This document shows positions 23,860 through 36,403 of a stretch of DNA of 64,000 nt, in pieces; position 1 is the first letter of the stretch; each line of letters opens with the position of its first letter. The DNA lies in the NCBI GenBank assembly GCA_025084515.1, contig JAJAGP010000286.1, positions 372,001-436,000 of the forward strand. The letters are read 5' to 3'. Under the pieces are notes generated by a model. It was not told the origin of the DNA and searched no databases. It saw nothing but the letters and a program-made list of their open reading frames with translations. The DNA is from Ancistrus triradiatus (Eukaryota; Chordata; Actinopteri; Siluriformes; Loricariidae). The translations under genes and the position numbers were made by a program.

Positions 23860-24313
23860 ATTCACTGCTAGACATACCTCTACGATGCACTCAAAACATT
23901 TTGCTCTGTTGACAGACTTTGAGACGGGGCATATCATTGGACTGAGAGAAGCAGGATGGTCGTTTCTATGAATTGCCTGTCATTTAGGCTGTTCTAACCT
24001 AGGTGTTAGGAGGTGTTGGGAAAATGTGTTTCCATGAGGGCATGCACACATGGTGAACAGGCTCTGGACAGGGGTCAATCACCCCTAGTAGTGATATGAG
24101 GGGCACTAACAATATGAATATGTGTAGGACATCCTGTGGCCAAATGCGTTGCTTCTCATGACAGGGCTTCCACCTGGCATTTTTCAGCAGGATAATGCTC
24201 ACACACACCAAGGGTTTCAAATGTTCTGCAGGATATCATACAACCTGTATGAGTCCATGCCCAACCGTATCTCGTCTTGTATCCAGGCTAGAGGTGGCCT
24301 AACAGAGTACTAG
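23860..24313 (+). pseudogene. Tc1-H transposase relic
   Basis: The plus strand keeps three Tc1-style landmarks in broken frames: ERGHIIGLREAGWS-like near 23918-23965 (N-terminal HTH), QQDNAHTH at about 24187-24206 (second catalytic Asp), and a C-terminus SMPNRISSCIQARGGLTEY ending in TAG near 24311-24313. The first Asp and the Glu are not clearly visible. The C-terminal part is the left arm of the palindrome described next. Confidence 0.65.
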
Positions 24314-24462
24314 AGCCTCTTTTCAGTCGTACTGTTTTCTCCAGTGAACTCTAATATTCGCTCCTTTCGCTCTTGTAATTACTTACTATGTACTATGTAC
24401 ATGTATATATATATGTATACTGTACATAGTAAGTAATTACAAGAGCTAAAGGAGCGAATACA

Positions 24463-24514
<52 letters not shown>

Positions 24515-24670
24515 ATACTGTATATAGTAAGTAATTACAAGAGCGAAAGGAGCAAATATTAGAGTTCACTGGAGAAAACTGTACAACTGAAAAGAGGCTC
24601 TAGTACTCTGTTAGGCCACCTCTAGCCTGGATACAAGACGAGATACGGTTGGGCATGAACTCATACAGGT
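24243..24670. repeat. Palindrome: inverted duplication of the Tc1-H 3' end with (AT)n core
   Basis: The left arm (24243-about 24390) and right arm (about 24524-24670) are inverted copies with only about four mismatches in 147 bases. A third, shorter copy in the right-arm orientation lies at about 24427-24460. The centre holds a (AT)n run at 24464-24506. Arm identity is much higher than the decay of the adjoining transposase would suggest. Confidence 0.88.
24464..24506. repeat. (AT)n microsatellite in palindrome centre
   Basis: About 43 bases of AT followed by GTGTGTGTATACTGTATATAG. Confidence 0.9.
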
Positions 24671-27600
24671 ATATATACAATTACATTTACAAATGTAAAG
24701 TTTTATTCAATCAAAATAACTCCTTGGTGTGTTATTGCTTTGTCAATCAGTGTATATGGTATGTGGCATTAGCATTAGTCCATGGGTATCTATTGTAAAG
24801 GGCAATTCTCACCTGGAAAAGTTAAAATTTGTTGTATTATTTATATAGTGTGGAACACCCTGTAAACACTCTAAACATTCTATAAACAACAGTGTCAGAT
24901 TTATGTACACAGGATTTCTGCACACTGCATTCTTATGACACAAATCTCAGTGTGAAAATCTCAAATGGCATAGAGTTTTGTTTTGTTTTTTTTTCTCCTT
25001 TTTTTTTTTTTTTTTTTTTGTTACAGCAAACTGGCCTGTAAAACAAACGTAAGCATTAAAGTTTGTCTGGATGATTTATAGCACCCTGAGCAGCAGGGGC
25101 ATAATGAAGATGAGATTACACAGATGGATTCTGCAAAGGTTTACTGTGTAGCTGGAGTGTGAGGCTCTCCACAGGGCCGTATGGACACTTCACTATGATT
25201 TATAGTGTGCTCTCAAAGAGCTGTCATGCAAGGATACATCTTTATCCCCCCACCCACATTTAACCCTTGAACTTTAAGTTGCCTTTTAGACGTGTTGTGT
25301 TATAGAAATTAGCCACAGCAATAATAATTCGGCAATTTAATTCTAGTCATTTTATTTTTATATCAACTATATATTAAATCAGCAGTGCAGAACATCCTGA
25401 GTTGCAGGAGTGTGCCACTGTAGAGATTCTTTTCTAGGCTGCATGCTACAAATATGTGTTTGGTGGTGAGTGGCATTTGAAAGCAAGACTCTAATTATAT
25501 GTTATCTAACAGGACAGGACATTGCCTACTACACGAATGCAGCAGTCAACAGAAGAGCCAGTATTAGTTGCACTTTGTGTTGAAATTCATGCCTTCTAAT
25601 CACTGTCCGACCTTTTATTTTCACGTTTCCTGCGTTTGACTGCCATTGCTAATTTACAGAGCTACTTTGCTGTTCAAACATTTTGATGCACCTCTCCCTG
25701 TAATTTACAATATAATTGAGTGTTTTTGCCCTTGCACTAGTCGGTGGATCACAGACCCCGGAGTTTAAGCATATTTTGTTATCTACTCTTTGCTTAGTTC
25801 AAATGGAGCCATAAAAGAATTTTCAGATTTCCTTGTAAAAAAAAATTAGCTTTCATAAATATGGATTTTAATCACTGACCAATATTGATCTTTTTTCGCA
25901 TGTCCTGTTTGATCTTCCCTATGTATTGGTCCAACTGTGTTTAATATCTCACTCTTCTCATTTCAGTGAAGAAAAAGACACAAGTCATTTTAAACAGGGC
26001 CCCTTTCTGCGTCTTTGTGATTAAAAATAATGACCTCCTTTACGCATATGCTGATGTTAACTAACTATGGTTGTTGATCCATAATTGACTTTTCTCATGG
26101 ACTCTAAAGATAAACAAAGGCTCACAAGGAGGTCTAAGAAAGATCGGCCTGGAAAGAGTGCCCATGGAGCTCCATCCACTAAAAAGAATATGGAGTGGAA
26201 TTCAGGGCTGGAGGCAACATATTGCTTTTCTTTTTTTTTTTTTTTTTTGCCTGGGCCCTTTGTGGGTGCATCCACATTTATTATTGGTCACTAAGATGTC
26301 AGACATTGTCTATACATCAGTCACAAAGGACCATCTTATTTATTTTAGATGTTGTTCCCTCCCCTTTCCCTCTTTGTTTTTGACTCTTTTCTTGTCAGTT
26401 TTTTTAGCAGGCTGTCGGTTTTATAGTGCTCATTGAATGGGGTTGATAGGCTAAGCTTTCAAAGGACAGCATGTGACCCATCTGCCCACAACTCCCTCTC
26501 ACACTCCCTCTTACTTTTGTCCTCTTGTTTTTCAATTGTCTGGGAGCTGTGAAAGCACAACTTCATTAGGTAGGAGGTTTCAGCTCTGCTTAGTTGCAAC
26601 AATGCTAGGTACATTACCCCAACACTGCAACAGTGACCTCTGCATCCGTGTGATGGACTGACGTCCGGTTCAGGGCACACTTACTCCTGCACCCTGTGTT
26701 CTCTGGGAATTGCATCTGATCTCTGCAACCCAGAACAAGACAAGTTGGGATAAACCATGTAAATATATATAAATAATGTCTAAAACACATCCTTTTAAAA
26801 TGCAAATCAGTGACATGATAATGTTTTCTTTGCTAGACAAAAATCCAAAGTAGTCATGTAAATTAATCTTGCAAAATCAACATACTACAGTTTTACCAAA
26901 AACTTCAACCCGAAAAAAGCTGTGGCTCTTGGCTTTAATGTACAGTAAGTACTTTGTCTCTGTCCATTGGAATTCTAGTCTGCAAATGCAGCACCACCTT
27001 CCCCAGACAGCGTCTATTTGAGGGAATTAAAGATTGACTGAGGCTAAATTCTCCTTGTGGATATCAGAAAAATGCCACCTGTCTCTAGGCATTTTTGCTG
27101 AACTAGCCTCCTACACAATGACCCCTGAAGAGAACCCCCCTGTAGCCCTGACCGCAGGAGCCTTGCTCATGCAGCTTCTCTTCCTGTAGTTTTCCCCCTG
27201 ATGCAGCCCTCCTCTCTGTGTGTGACGCTACACTTCATTAGGCTCCTCTTAAACCTGCCCCTACTCCCCTCAGGCCACAAGGCAAGTACCTTTCAGCACA
27301 AAGAGAGCTGGACTGGGAGGAGGGTTAAGTAGTCACTCATAGCCTGTCACTTTGGGATGATGTTGCATGATGAGCTGTGCAGTATGCCACTGTTCTAGTC
27401 AGCGTCAGCACAGTGAGTGGAGACTGCTGTCATACTGCTGTTCCCATGGGCTCCATCACAATAGGACAGCAGTGCAAAGCAAGGATGGGACTGCAGGAAT
27501 GACTGTGGAGATTGTGGATCACTTAATTAATGCTACACTAAAAGCCTTTTAGGAACATATTGTTATAAATGGGGTCACTACTTAATGACCTCATTGTAAC

Positions 27601-27715
27601 ACATCACTGGCACAACCCCACATATACAATATTAAACCAATATGTAATCAGTCAAATCTTTACATTTATAGATACTGTCAAACAATGTGAAGATTGCCCA
27701 ATACAAAAACGTATA
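24671..27715. other. Unique intergenic DNA
   Basis: No gene recognised. It contains T-runs of 21 at 24999-25019 and 18 at 26231-26248, and a SINE fragment at 26640 listed separately. ORFs near 26057-26436 lie across the T-run and are not credible. Confidence 0.4.
26640..26770 (+). repeat. SINE family 2, 3' part
   Basis: Plus-strand GATGGACTGACGTCCGGTTC, then CACCCTGTGTTCTCTGGGAA, matches the second half of this SINE family. It ends near GGATAAACCATGTAAAT. Confidence 0.6.
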
Positions 27716-28988
27716 CAGTGTTGCTTGAAAGTTTGTGAACCCTTTAGAATGTTTTATAATTCTACATAAATACATGTATTACATAAAACATCATCAGGTT
27801 TTCACACAAGTTCTAATAAAAGATAAAGAGAGCCAAATTAAACTATTAATAAAAAACTAGAAAATAGTCCGATATTAAATATCTATGAGTGGAAAAAATA
27901 TGTGAATCTTTGCTTTCAGTATCTGGTGTGACTCCCTTGTGCAGCGATAACTATAGCTAAACAGTTCTGCTAACTTTTGATCAGTCCTACACATCAGCTT
28001 GGAGGAGTTTGATCCCATTCATCAAAACAGCTTCATGTTGGTGTGTTTCCTCACATAAACTGCTTCCACAACATTTGTGTTGGAAAGACTTTGACATGAC
28101 CACTGCAATGCATTACCCTTGGTCTTTTTTAACCATTGTTTGGTAGAACAACTTTTGTACTTTGGCTGTTGTCTGACTGCATGACCCACATTCTGTTGAG
28201 ATTCAGTTCAATGACAGATCTCCTGACATTTCCGTTTACAATTTGCCCATATAATTCAGAATTCATCATTTCATCAATGATAGCAAGCCGTCCTTGTCCA
28301 GATGTAGCAAGACAGACCCAAACCATAATACCACCACCATGCTTCACAGATGCACACCACTGTTGTTCATTGTTCTACTGATGGTGGATCACTAGTTGCT
28401 TAGAAGTTACATTGGGTTCCTATGTGATCTCATAGACTATTACACGCCATGCTCTTGGAGTGATCTTTGTTGGTCAACCAAGTAACAATGGCCATGAAAT
28501 TCCTCGATTTGTAAACAGTCTGACTGACTGTGGATTGGTGGAGTCCAAACTCTTTAGTGATGGTTTTATAACCTTTTTCTTCCTGATGAGCATAAACAAC
28601 TGTTTCACTGATGCCCTCAGAAGGCTCTTTTGTACATGCCATGACAAACATCCACAAATGTGTCGTGAAGATCAGATTCTGATTGATCCCACTTCTTTAA
28701 ATATAACAATGTGCACAATCAAACCTGATTGTCATCCCATTAACGACAACAGACTCTAATTTCACATTCAAATTAACTAGTAATCCTAGAGTTTCACACA
28801 ATTTTGCCACTCACGGATATGTAACATTGTACCATTCTCCTCAATAAAAAATTGGTCAAGTATAATATTTTTGTCTCATTTGTTTAATTGGGTTCATTGC
28901 ATCTATTTTGGTGCTTTTGTAAAAAGTGCTATATATGCACATAAATATAAAAAATTGTAAAGTGTACATAAACCTTCAAGTACCACAG
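27716..28988 (-). mobile_element. Tc1-A copy 3, both ends present
   Basis: The left end CAGTGTTGCTTGAAAG follows a TA (27714-27715). The right end, a decayed CTTCAAGTACCACAG, precedes TA at 28989-28990. The transposase (minus strand) lacks the part between about 28350 and its partner sequence, where CACAGATG joins CACACCACTG; the joined flanks share ATG. Frames are broken. Confidence 0.85.
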
Positions 28989-28990
28989 TA

Positions 28991-30218
28991 GTTTAATTAA
29001 ATACTGAAATGTCCACATAGACCATAGACAACAGGTTGTTGTGTCAGGGAGACAGAATGTTTATTAGCCTGTGGAATAATCCTGTCCTGCACATTTTAGT
29101 GATTTCCTGGTTCCCAGTGCAATTGATTCAACACATCAGCTAATTACGAAACTTGAACTGGGGTGAGGGCTCTCCAATGTTACTCAGAGTAACAAAAAAT
29201 ATAGACTGGGCCATTTATTTTTGGTGATAACTGAAACCCTTATATTATCAGATGAGTGGCTGGATTAATTATGAATGCAGTCAGTTTACTGCAAAACCAG
29301 AGTCATTCATGCTGTGGTCCTTACTGCTGACAAGTCGTACTGTTCCAGTCATCCATGGTGAAGTCATCCAAATGGAGCTTGACACTTCATAAATTCTAGT
29401 CCACTACCTGTGTATCCCAGGCTGTAGTGGAGTACAAACAGCTGCAACATAATATTAGCATTGTACTACATAGAGAAGGTATAGAGACTGAGAACTGTAA
29501 ATTGCTACATTAATAATGCATATTTGAATTCAGTTAAATCTAAGGTTGAATGTTTTGCAGCAACTTTATCTATGCTACTGACGGTCCTTTGCAATCATGT
29601 CCCATTTTGGAAGTGACTTGTCACACTTTAGTTCAGAATGAAAAGCTTCCAACACACCACAACGCTCCAGTGACTTTCCTTTTACAAGCACTTATCTGTG
29701 GAGTCTCCCAAAGCACGGCAGCTGTGCAGAATGCTCAAGTGTGCCAGCATCAAAGAGGGGCTTGTCATCACCTCCCCACATTCACATTTGAGTGCTCAAA
29801 TGAGGCCATGTAAAAAAGAGAATCACAGATGTTAATCACTCTTTTTCTTCCCTCCTTTTTATTAAGGGAGATTAAAAAGAATAGAGCTCAATTTGGACAG
29901 AGGCCAAGAAGGACCAGGCGTGCAAAATATTTCTGGATTATTTCCACTTAGTACAGGCGGGGCTTGAAAGGACGGCTGTCTTGTTAGCTGGTGTGTCATT
30001 GAAGACTTCACAAGCCAGTTGGTCAACCGTAATGCACAATGCACAATTATTGCACCATAACAAAATTCCCATGGAGTGTGATTCACACACATTTCAGTCA
30101 CTTAAAAATATATATGTACCAAAGAAGTTATCAATGACAATCTTAAGGTTATGTTAGGCTTCAATGAATCTCCACAGTTGTGGTTTATGCTTGTGGAGAC
30201 TACATTTAATTTGAATAA

Positions 30219-30265
<47 letters not shown>

Positions 30266-32698
30266 TGATGTAGTAGTTACAATATTAAAAATTACATTTT
30301 GCCCAAATATTATTTCTCACCTGTTTACTTCAAACCAGTTCTTTTGTTTTATTTCTATAGTCATTCATTAGATGGTTATTTTTTATTCTTCATTCTAGTA
30401 ATTCCAACCATTCCTGAGGGCCTTCACTCTTCTAAAGCCAACAAACTCAAAGGAACGGGAATAAAAACTTATCCTCCTTCTCCTGGTCAGATATGTGTTT
30501 TCTTCAGGTTTCAGGTTTGCATGTGTTAGTAAAATAAAGAGAAATTGATGTTGCGACTGTATTCTTTGACAATTCTTAGTCCAGATTCTGTATCAAAGTA
30601 GACAAGCAGTGGTGTGTTTTAAAGTATGAATTTGGTCAGTAGACATCAGGTTTTGTCAAAAGTGCAATGTTTAGAACCAGAGGAGGGTAAAATAGAATGT
30701 TATTCAAGTAAAGTATAGTTATTTTAGGAAGTAAGAGTTCTAAACAGTAATGGGTAGTAACTCTTCTCTATCTTTCTACAGAGAAAAACCACTTTACTGC
30801 ACCTTCTGTTCACAAGGCCAGTCTTGTTACAGGCTATTCCCCTCTCTGTGGTTGTCAGGCCTAATTAAAACTATCTTGGGGCCATGGGGTGACCAGAAGG
30901 TGGAACCGGCTGAAGTTCCACAGGAAATTATGATCGCAAACGTCTTCCTGCCGTGTCCTGCACTTGGGACTCAAAGTGAGGTGGACTGGCGTTACCTGAA
31001 AGAGTTTGAATCACAGTAGACAGCCACATCATCCCAGTGCTTAGTCCAGCAGGGTCATACACAAGTGGCTATTGTGGCTCGTAAAAAATGGGATTAAGGA
31101 AGGGTCTTAAAGGGAATTGATTTTCAGCAGAGAACAATAGGTGGGTGCAAAGATCCAGGGCTTGAGCCCTGAATCACATAGTCCTGCCGCCCTATGAAAG
31201 GCCAGAGCCTCACAACACTGAGATTAAAGCAATCAGGTTCTTAACCCCTTTTCTGCTGCCCCTCACTCCTCCACCTCCTCACTGCCATGTTATACACACT
31301 GCTAACAATAAGCAGAATAAGGCTGAAGTGGGAGGAAAGTGGACTGTTTGCTTTGCTTTCTTGCCTGGCTTTCGATGTGATACCAGGGTATATAATGGCA
31401 TACTGTTTTGGGAACAATGTAAGCAGTGAAGAAAGGGAAGCCATGTCTCTTTTGGGGGAAACAATACAAGGGTGAAGATGATGCATCATGGCAATGGGAT
31501 CAGGGGTTACAAATGAAAGAGCTTAGACCACTGCGTCTTTACACAGTGTGTAGCTGGGTACCACTGTGTCTGCTCACATTCACACTCTTTTGGCTGGCTG
31601 CCTAAAACCTGGATTGACTAGTTGATTTAATTTGAGATTAAGGACTTAAACCTTTCTGAACAAATTACAAATGCAGGAAAGCTAGAGGGATTCCCAAAAA
31701 GTATAAAATTATGATCATATCATACTTGGAAATGGACTGTAGTCCAAGTACTGATGCTCTGACTGGGAAGCAGGTTGAGTGAGCTGAAGACTGGTAACAA
31801 TGGGGCTTGAGAGTTCTCTCTGTGGCACAAGGGGAAGCATTGGTGAGCTCTATGGCCCCATTTAGTCATAAAACAGATTGCAAACAGGCTGCTAAAGGCC
31901 CTGGCCAGAACTTGACGGAGCAGCAGCCACTTCATTAGGAGCATTATGAGGGAGAATCCTTCTTCTATCCATCCCAGCCCAAAATGCTCAGGTCTGTTTA
32001 ATCACATAATTCTCTCCGAGTGCCCTGAGGATGTAGCAACACAGCAAGAGGTCTTTAGACATGACAACTGAGAGAGATTCATTATATTTTTCTTATGAAT
32101 ATGCTCCAAATAACAGGGAATTTGATATTGACCATTCAATGTTTTTCCTTTTTTCTCTCTCTCTCCTTTTCAGCCCTCTTGTCTTTTTCCAACAGGCGCT
32201 TTGTAGTGCTTCTGTTTTTGTTCTCAGATGGCTGTGTATCCCACTGCTCCCAAGGCTTTGATATCACCAGTGGGGTGAGGGGTTAGCAGGCAGAGGGCTG
32301 GAGCTGGGACAGCCTAACTTGCCTATCCAAGAGTACTGACCTCTAAACCTAAGGGGGTGGCAATACAAACTCCGAATCCACCAAGCACTTTGATGACTGC
32401 TTATTCAGTGCATTTAATTAGTCAGAATGGTTAAATGTTTAGGTTAAACATGAATGGTTCCCAAGTAATGTTTTTTTAAGACAGTGACATTTTTGTTGTA
32501 GATCTGCATGTATGTTAAACAACTAAAACAATGACTTCTTACTCAAACGAAGATTCTTGTACTAGGTAGCAGTTGAGCACTATTGACAAATGAACAACAG
32601 AGTAAGAATATGTCTTGACATGTAAAGTCCTGAAAGTTTGTGAAAGTACACAAGCCCCAATAAACAATTAATAAAATGGCTAAATTTGATATGAGTTA
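28991..32698. other. Unique intergenic DNA
   Basis: No gene or transposon recognised, apart from the TTA repeat listed separately. ORFs of 62-89 codons near 30750-31489 show no domain or splice support. Confidence 0.4.
30220..30264. repeat. (TTA)15 microsatellite
   Basis: About 45 bases of pure TTA/ATT units. Confidence 0.95.
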
Positions 32699-33785
32699 TA
32701 CTACCCAAATCAGAAAAATTTGGGACAGTTCGGAAAATGAAAGAAAATACATTTGCTTTGACTTTCATTTAATTGCAGACAGTATTAAGCAAATACATTT
32801 TATGATTTTCTTCATTTACATTTATAGCATTTAGCAGACGCCCTTATCCAGAGCGACTTACAATTGATACCTTCTTACAATCCAAGCAATTGTGGGTTAA
32901 GGGCCTTGCTCAAGGACCCAACAGTGGCACCTTGGCAGAGATGGGATTTGAACCCTGGACCTTTTGCTCCATAGGCCAGTACCTTAACCGCTAGGCTAAC
33001 ACAGTCCTACCACAGTCATTTCATTCAATGTAGTTCATTGCATTCGTTAATATACATCCATTCCTGCATTGCGGCCTGCAACACATTCTAAAAAAGTAGG
33101 AACAGGGGCAATGTAGGGCTAGTAATGAGGTTTAAAAACACTAAATCATGTTGTGATTTTGAAAAGGTGAAATCAACATGTCATTATAATCATGATTTTG
33201 TACAAATGCAGTATCTGAGACTTTCAGGAGCAAAGATGACCAGATGATCTCCAGTTTGTCAACACAAATGAGAGATTTTTTAAGTTATTGAAATGTTTAA
33301 AAACAATGCTCCTCAAAGAAACATTGGATGGGATTTACATATTTCTCCCTCTACAGTGCATAATATCATTAAATGATTCAAGCAATGGAGGTATATAAAA
33401 GGCATAAAAGGCAAGAGCACGAGCCTAAACTGAACAATCCGTCAGACAGCACTGTATCAAGAACATTCATGCATCAATAGGTGATAGAACCTATTGGGCA
33501 AGGGATTACTTTGGCAAACCCTTATACGGAGTTACATTAACAAATGCCGCTTAAAACTTCATTGTGCAAAACAGAAGCCTTATGTTAACCATGTCCAGTT
33601 GTGGCATTGACTACTCTGGGCTCTGAGGCATCAGGGATGGACCAGAGAAAGTCCAAAAGCCAGGGTCTGTTATGGAATAGGATTGTATCAATACCATTGG
33701 CAAAAGAAATTTACAATTTTGTGATGGCAGCATTAATGACAAATGTACCTTGAGATTTTAGAGCAACATATGCTGCCCTTTATAC
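32699..33785 (+). mobile_element. Tc1-E copy 1, split by a SINE and truncated
   Basis: The left end resembles TACAACCCCAAATCAG (here TACTACCCAAATCAG), followed by the family order: TTTCATTTAATTGCAGACAG, the gap at the SINE, ATACATCCATTCCTGCATT, HTH-coding DNA (about 33200-33420), then GGATTACTTTGGCAAACC. A deletion near 33640 removes the first catalytic part, and the element ends near 33785 after GCAGCATTAATG. It is full of stops. Confidence 0.8.
32818..33015 (-). repeat. SINE family 1 (V-SINE-like) inside Tc1-E
   Basis: Minus-strand SINE with box A TAGCGGTTAAGG, box B GGTTCAAATCCC and the 3' tail GGGCGTCTGCTAAATGC. A short flanking repeat TCATTT (32812-32817 and 33016-33021) may be the target duplication. 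It interrupts the Tc1-E terminal repeat, so it is younger than that element. Confidence 0.85.
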
Positions 33786-35094
33786 TTTTTTGTGCATTAT
33801 GGTGTATTTATGTTTGTTTTTTGTCTTTTTTCTGGGGGGTAAATACACTGCGCATAGGTTAATACTGGCTGTCACAGGAACTTTTTTCCTTTGCTGTGAT
33901 TTTGGCTCTTCTGGCAGAAATGTACATAACTTTAGCTTAGTGACCAGGAATTTTACTTGTAGTGTATTACAAATTAGCAATCATACTAACTTTATACCAG
34001 TATTGATATAGCAGTATTTATACCGTATAGAACTTCATTATTACACTGAAGTAAGTATAGCTAAAGCAAGTAATAGTGAGCAAACTTGTGGTTGGACACT
34101 ATTAGCAACTATCAACAATTTCTCTCTACAAATAATCATTTACAAGCTATGAAGATTCACTTTTAAGACCACTTTCCATCCATTTATGATAAGTTAACTG
34201 TCATTAATCCAGTCAGAATTAAGGCTTTTTAAAGTTCCAGATTTCTCTCTTGCTCTCTATTTTCCTATAAACATGGCCAGGAGGAGCTGCATCAGCTAGA
34301 ACATGCTGAATTAATCTTGCTTGAAGAATCAAGTCTTTATGGCAGCATTTTCAGAATAACAATTTCCCCATGTCCCAGTAGGAAAAGCCAAATAAAGCCT
34401 GTTTGTTACATTTCAGGGGCTTTTCAGAGAGAAATAATATATGTATAATAACAAAATAAGTGTATTTATAATAATAAATGTAATAAATTGACTATATTTG
34501 GAAACCACAGTCATGTCACTCTGCTTTACAAAAAATGCAAAGCTCCCATTAGTGAGCATTATGACTTCCTTTACAAATGATTAGAGAACAAATTAAAATG
34601 TATTCAGTGAGTTTGCTCTCTTGCGTGTCATGTCATATAGCATTTGCTCCAGCACAGCTGGTACACGACCAGCAGCAGTTACTGTACATGTCTGGTAATT
34701 GGAAGAAAACAATTCCTAGCACAAGCGGGGGATCTGGGTGAAATGGACTGTAAAACAGAATACCAGAGGTCTGTTACTGCTGGCTGCTGTGATTGTGATG
34801 GCCATAGATGATACGAATTTGTGACCTAATGAAGTAGCAAATGAATTGGTTGACACAGCAGAATAGTACACACTTTAAGCCCCTTTGTTTTCTTCATCTA
34901 TAAAGGTTATATTTAACAATCAGCCATTAATGATTTGCCATTAAGTAGTTTAGTGTGCAATTGCATTGAGTGATATGGTGCTATACAGTAAAAAAGGAGT
35001 GAATCCTTTGAAATTACCTGGATTTCTGGATTATTAACATGATGTGATTCAATCAAACAGAGAAAGACACACTGAGGTGGTAAGTAACAAAGTA
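33786..35094. other. Unique intergenic DNA
   Basis: No gene or repeat recognised. Confidence 0.4.
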
Positions 35095-35757
35095 CAGTGG
35101 TACCAAGCAATTTTCTCCTATAGGGAATAATGTAAATTAAAAATCCACTTTGTATAAGGCATTATATACATTAATGGAGTTTTATTGTACAGGTACTCCC
35201 TGATTTACAATGGGATATGTTCCGATAAATCCATAATAAGTTAAATGTATCATGAACATGAGGAGTTTAACAAGTGTTTGGTAGAGCAGTCTATCAGGTA
35301 ATGATAAGTAAGTTAATGTTTAAAACCCTTATATTAACACATAGTTGGCCAAAATCATTAATCCAAACTTATTTTAGTGCAGAGTGTTGAAAAATATCAT
35401 GTAATTTAGTGAGAATTGCATTGAATGTGAAAAGTAAAAGCAAAAGACTTACTCAGGGCACTAGCATAGCTGTTAACGCTAACTTCAACGTGTGTTCCTG
35501 TTTCCCTTTCGGTTGGCTGTCAATACTAAGCTTTGTAGGACCCATCAAGATTTATTTGTAATGTAGATGTAAAAATAAAATAAAAAATTATAAAGATAGC
35601 AGAGATCTTTATAACAGCTATTGTGAAACTGAATCACTGAGTCACTATGTACTGAATTGTAAATCATGAATCGTGAATCGAGTTTCAGCTGAAACGAGTC
35701 GCGCGGCTCAACTCATACAAGTTTAAGCAAGTGCACCAAGTACCAAGGAACGAGCTG
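35095..35757. mobile_element. Pogo/Tigger-like non-autonomous element, copy 1
   Basis: Starts CAGTGGTACC directly after TA (35093-35094), as in the copies at 39737 and 58971. Relative to the copy at 58971, about 70 bases near the left end are missing, with the word GTACC shared by both sides of the break. The right end is lost at about 35757, where unrelated GC-rich sequence begins. Assignment to pogo/Tigger rests on the TA target and the CCTCGGTT-type end, so it is tentative. Confidence 0.65.
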
Positions 35758-36403
35758 TTCTTGGACCCCGCCTTCCTGGCTGATCTGTACGATTTGGCCA
35801 CCCGTGCAGATACCCGCGTTCTACGGCAGGCCGGATCAATCTCCAGCTCGCCACTTTCCTCGTGTCTGGCTCATACCAGTTCTGAGCACGCTGAGCCCTC
35901 TTGGTCCAAACCTAAGCAGTTAGCGCCGCCTAGCTCTGTAACTGAGCTCACCACGGCCATTAGCTCCGTACCTGAGCTTGCCGTGCCCTTTAGCTCCGTA
36001 CCTGAGCTTGCCGTGCCCTTTAGCTCCGTACCTGAGCTCGCCGTGCCCTTTAGCTCCGTACCTGAACTCGTCGTGCCCTTTAGCTCTGTACCTGAGCTCT
36101 GCCCAGCTCCATACCTGAGCTCGCTGCACCCCTTAGCTCCGTACCTGAACTCGTCATGCCCTTTAGCTTCGTACCTGAGCTCTGCCCAGCTCCATACCTG
36201 AGCTCGCTGTGCCCCTTAGCTCCGTACCTGAGCAGCTAGTGCCACCCAGCTCCATACCTGAGCACACCACACCCATTAGCTCCGTACCTGAGCTCGCCGT
36301 GCCCTTTAGCTCCGTACCTGAGCAGCTAGAGCCGACCAGCTCTGTACCTGAGCATGCTGTGCCCTTTGGCTCCGTAACTGAGCAGCTACTGCCGCCAAGC
36401 TAG
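35758..36403 (+). pseudogene. Broken frame encoding SSVPELAVPF decapeptide repeats
   Basis: I do not recognise the protein. Before the repeats a frame reads FLDPAFLADLYDLATRADTR and continues as Ser-rich sequence; this might be a gag-like N-terminus, but that is a guess. From 35932 each 30-base unit encodes a variant of SSVPELAVPF (Pro/Ser/Val-rich, probably unstructured). Two units of 23 bases (36082-36104 and 36165-36187) each lose 7 bases, so the frame shifts twice. The decapeptide frame then continues in a new register to about 36403. There is no ATG start; the open frame runs in from the neighbouring pogo-like element. No signal peptide or membrane segment is seen. Confidence 0.4.
35932..36400 (+). 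repeat. 30-bp minisatellite, about 16 units
   Basis: The unit is AGCTCCGTACCTGAGCTCGC plus a ten-base CGTGCCCTTT tail. Units 2-4 (35962-36051) are nearly identical; later ones diverge, and two are 23 bases long. The unit length keeps the reading frame except at the short units. Confidence 0.95.

Noticed and set aside
26057..26436. Several 62-92 codon ORFs on both strands
   Set aside because: They depend on the T18 run, which encodes poly-Phe or poly-Lys. No real domain.
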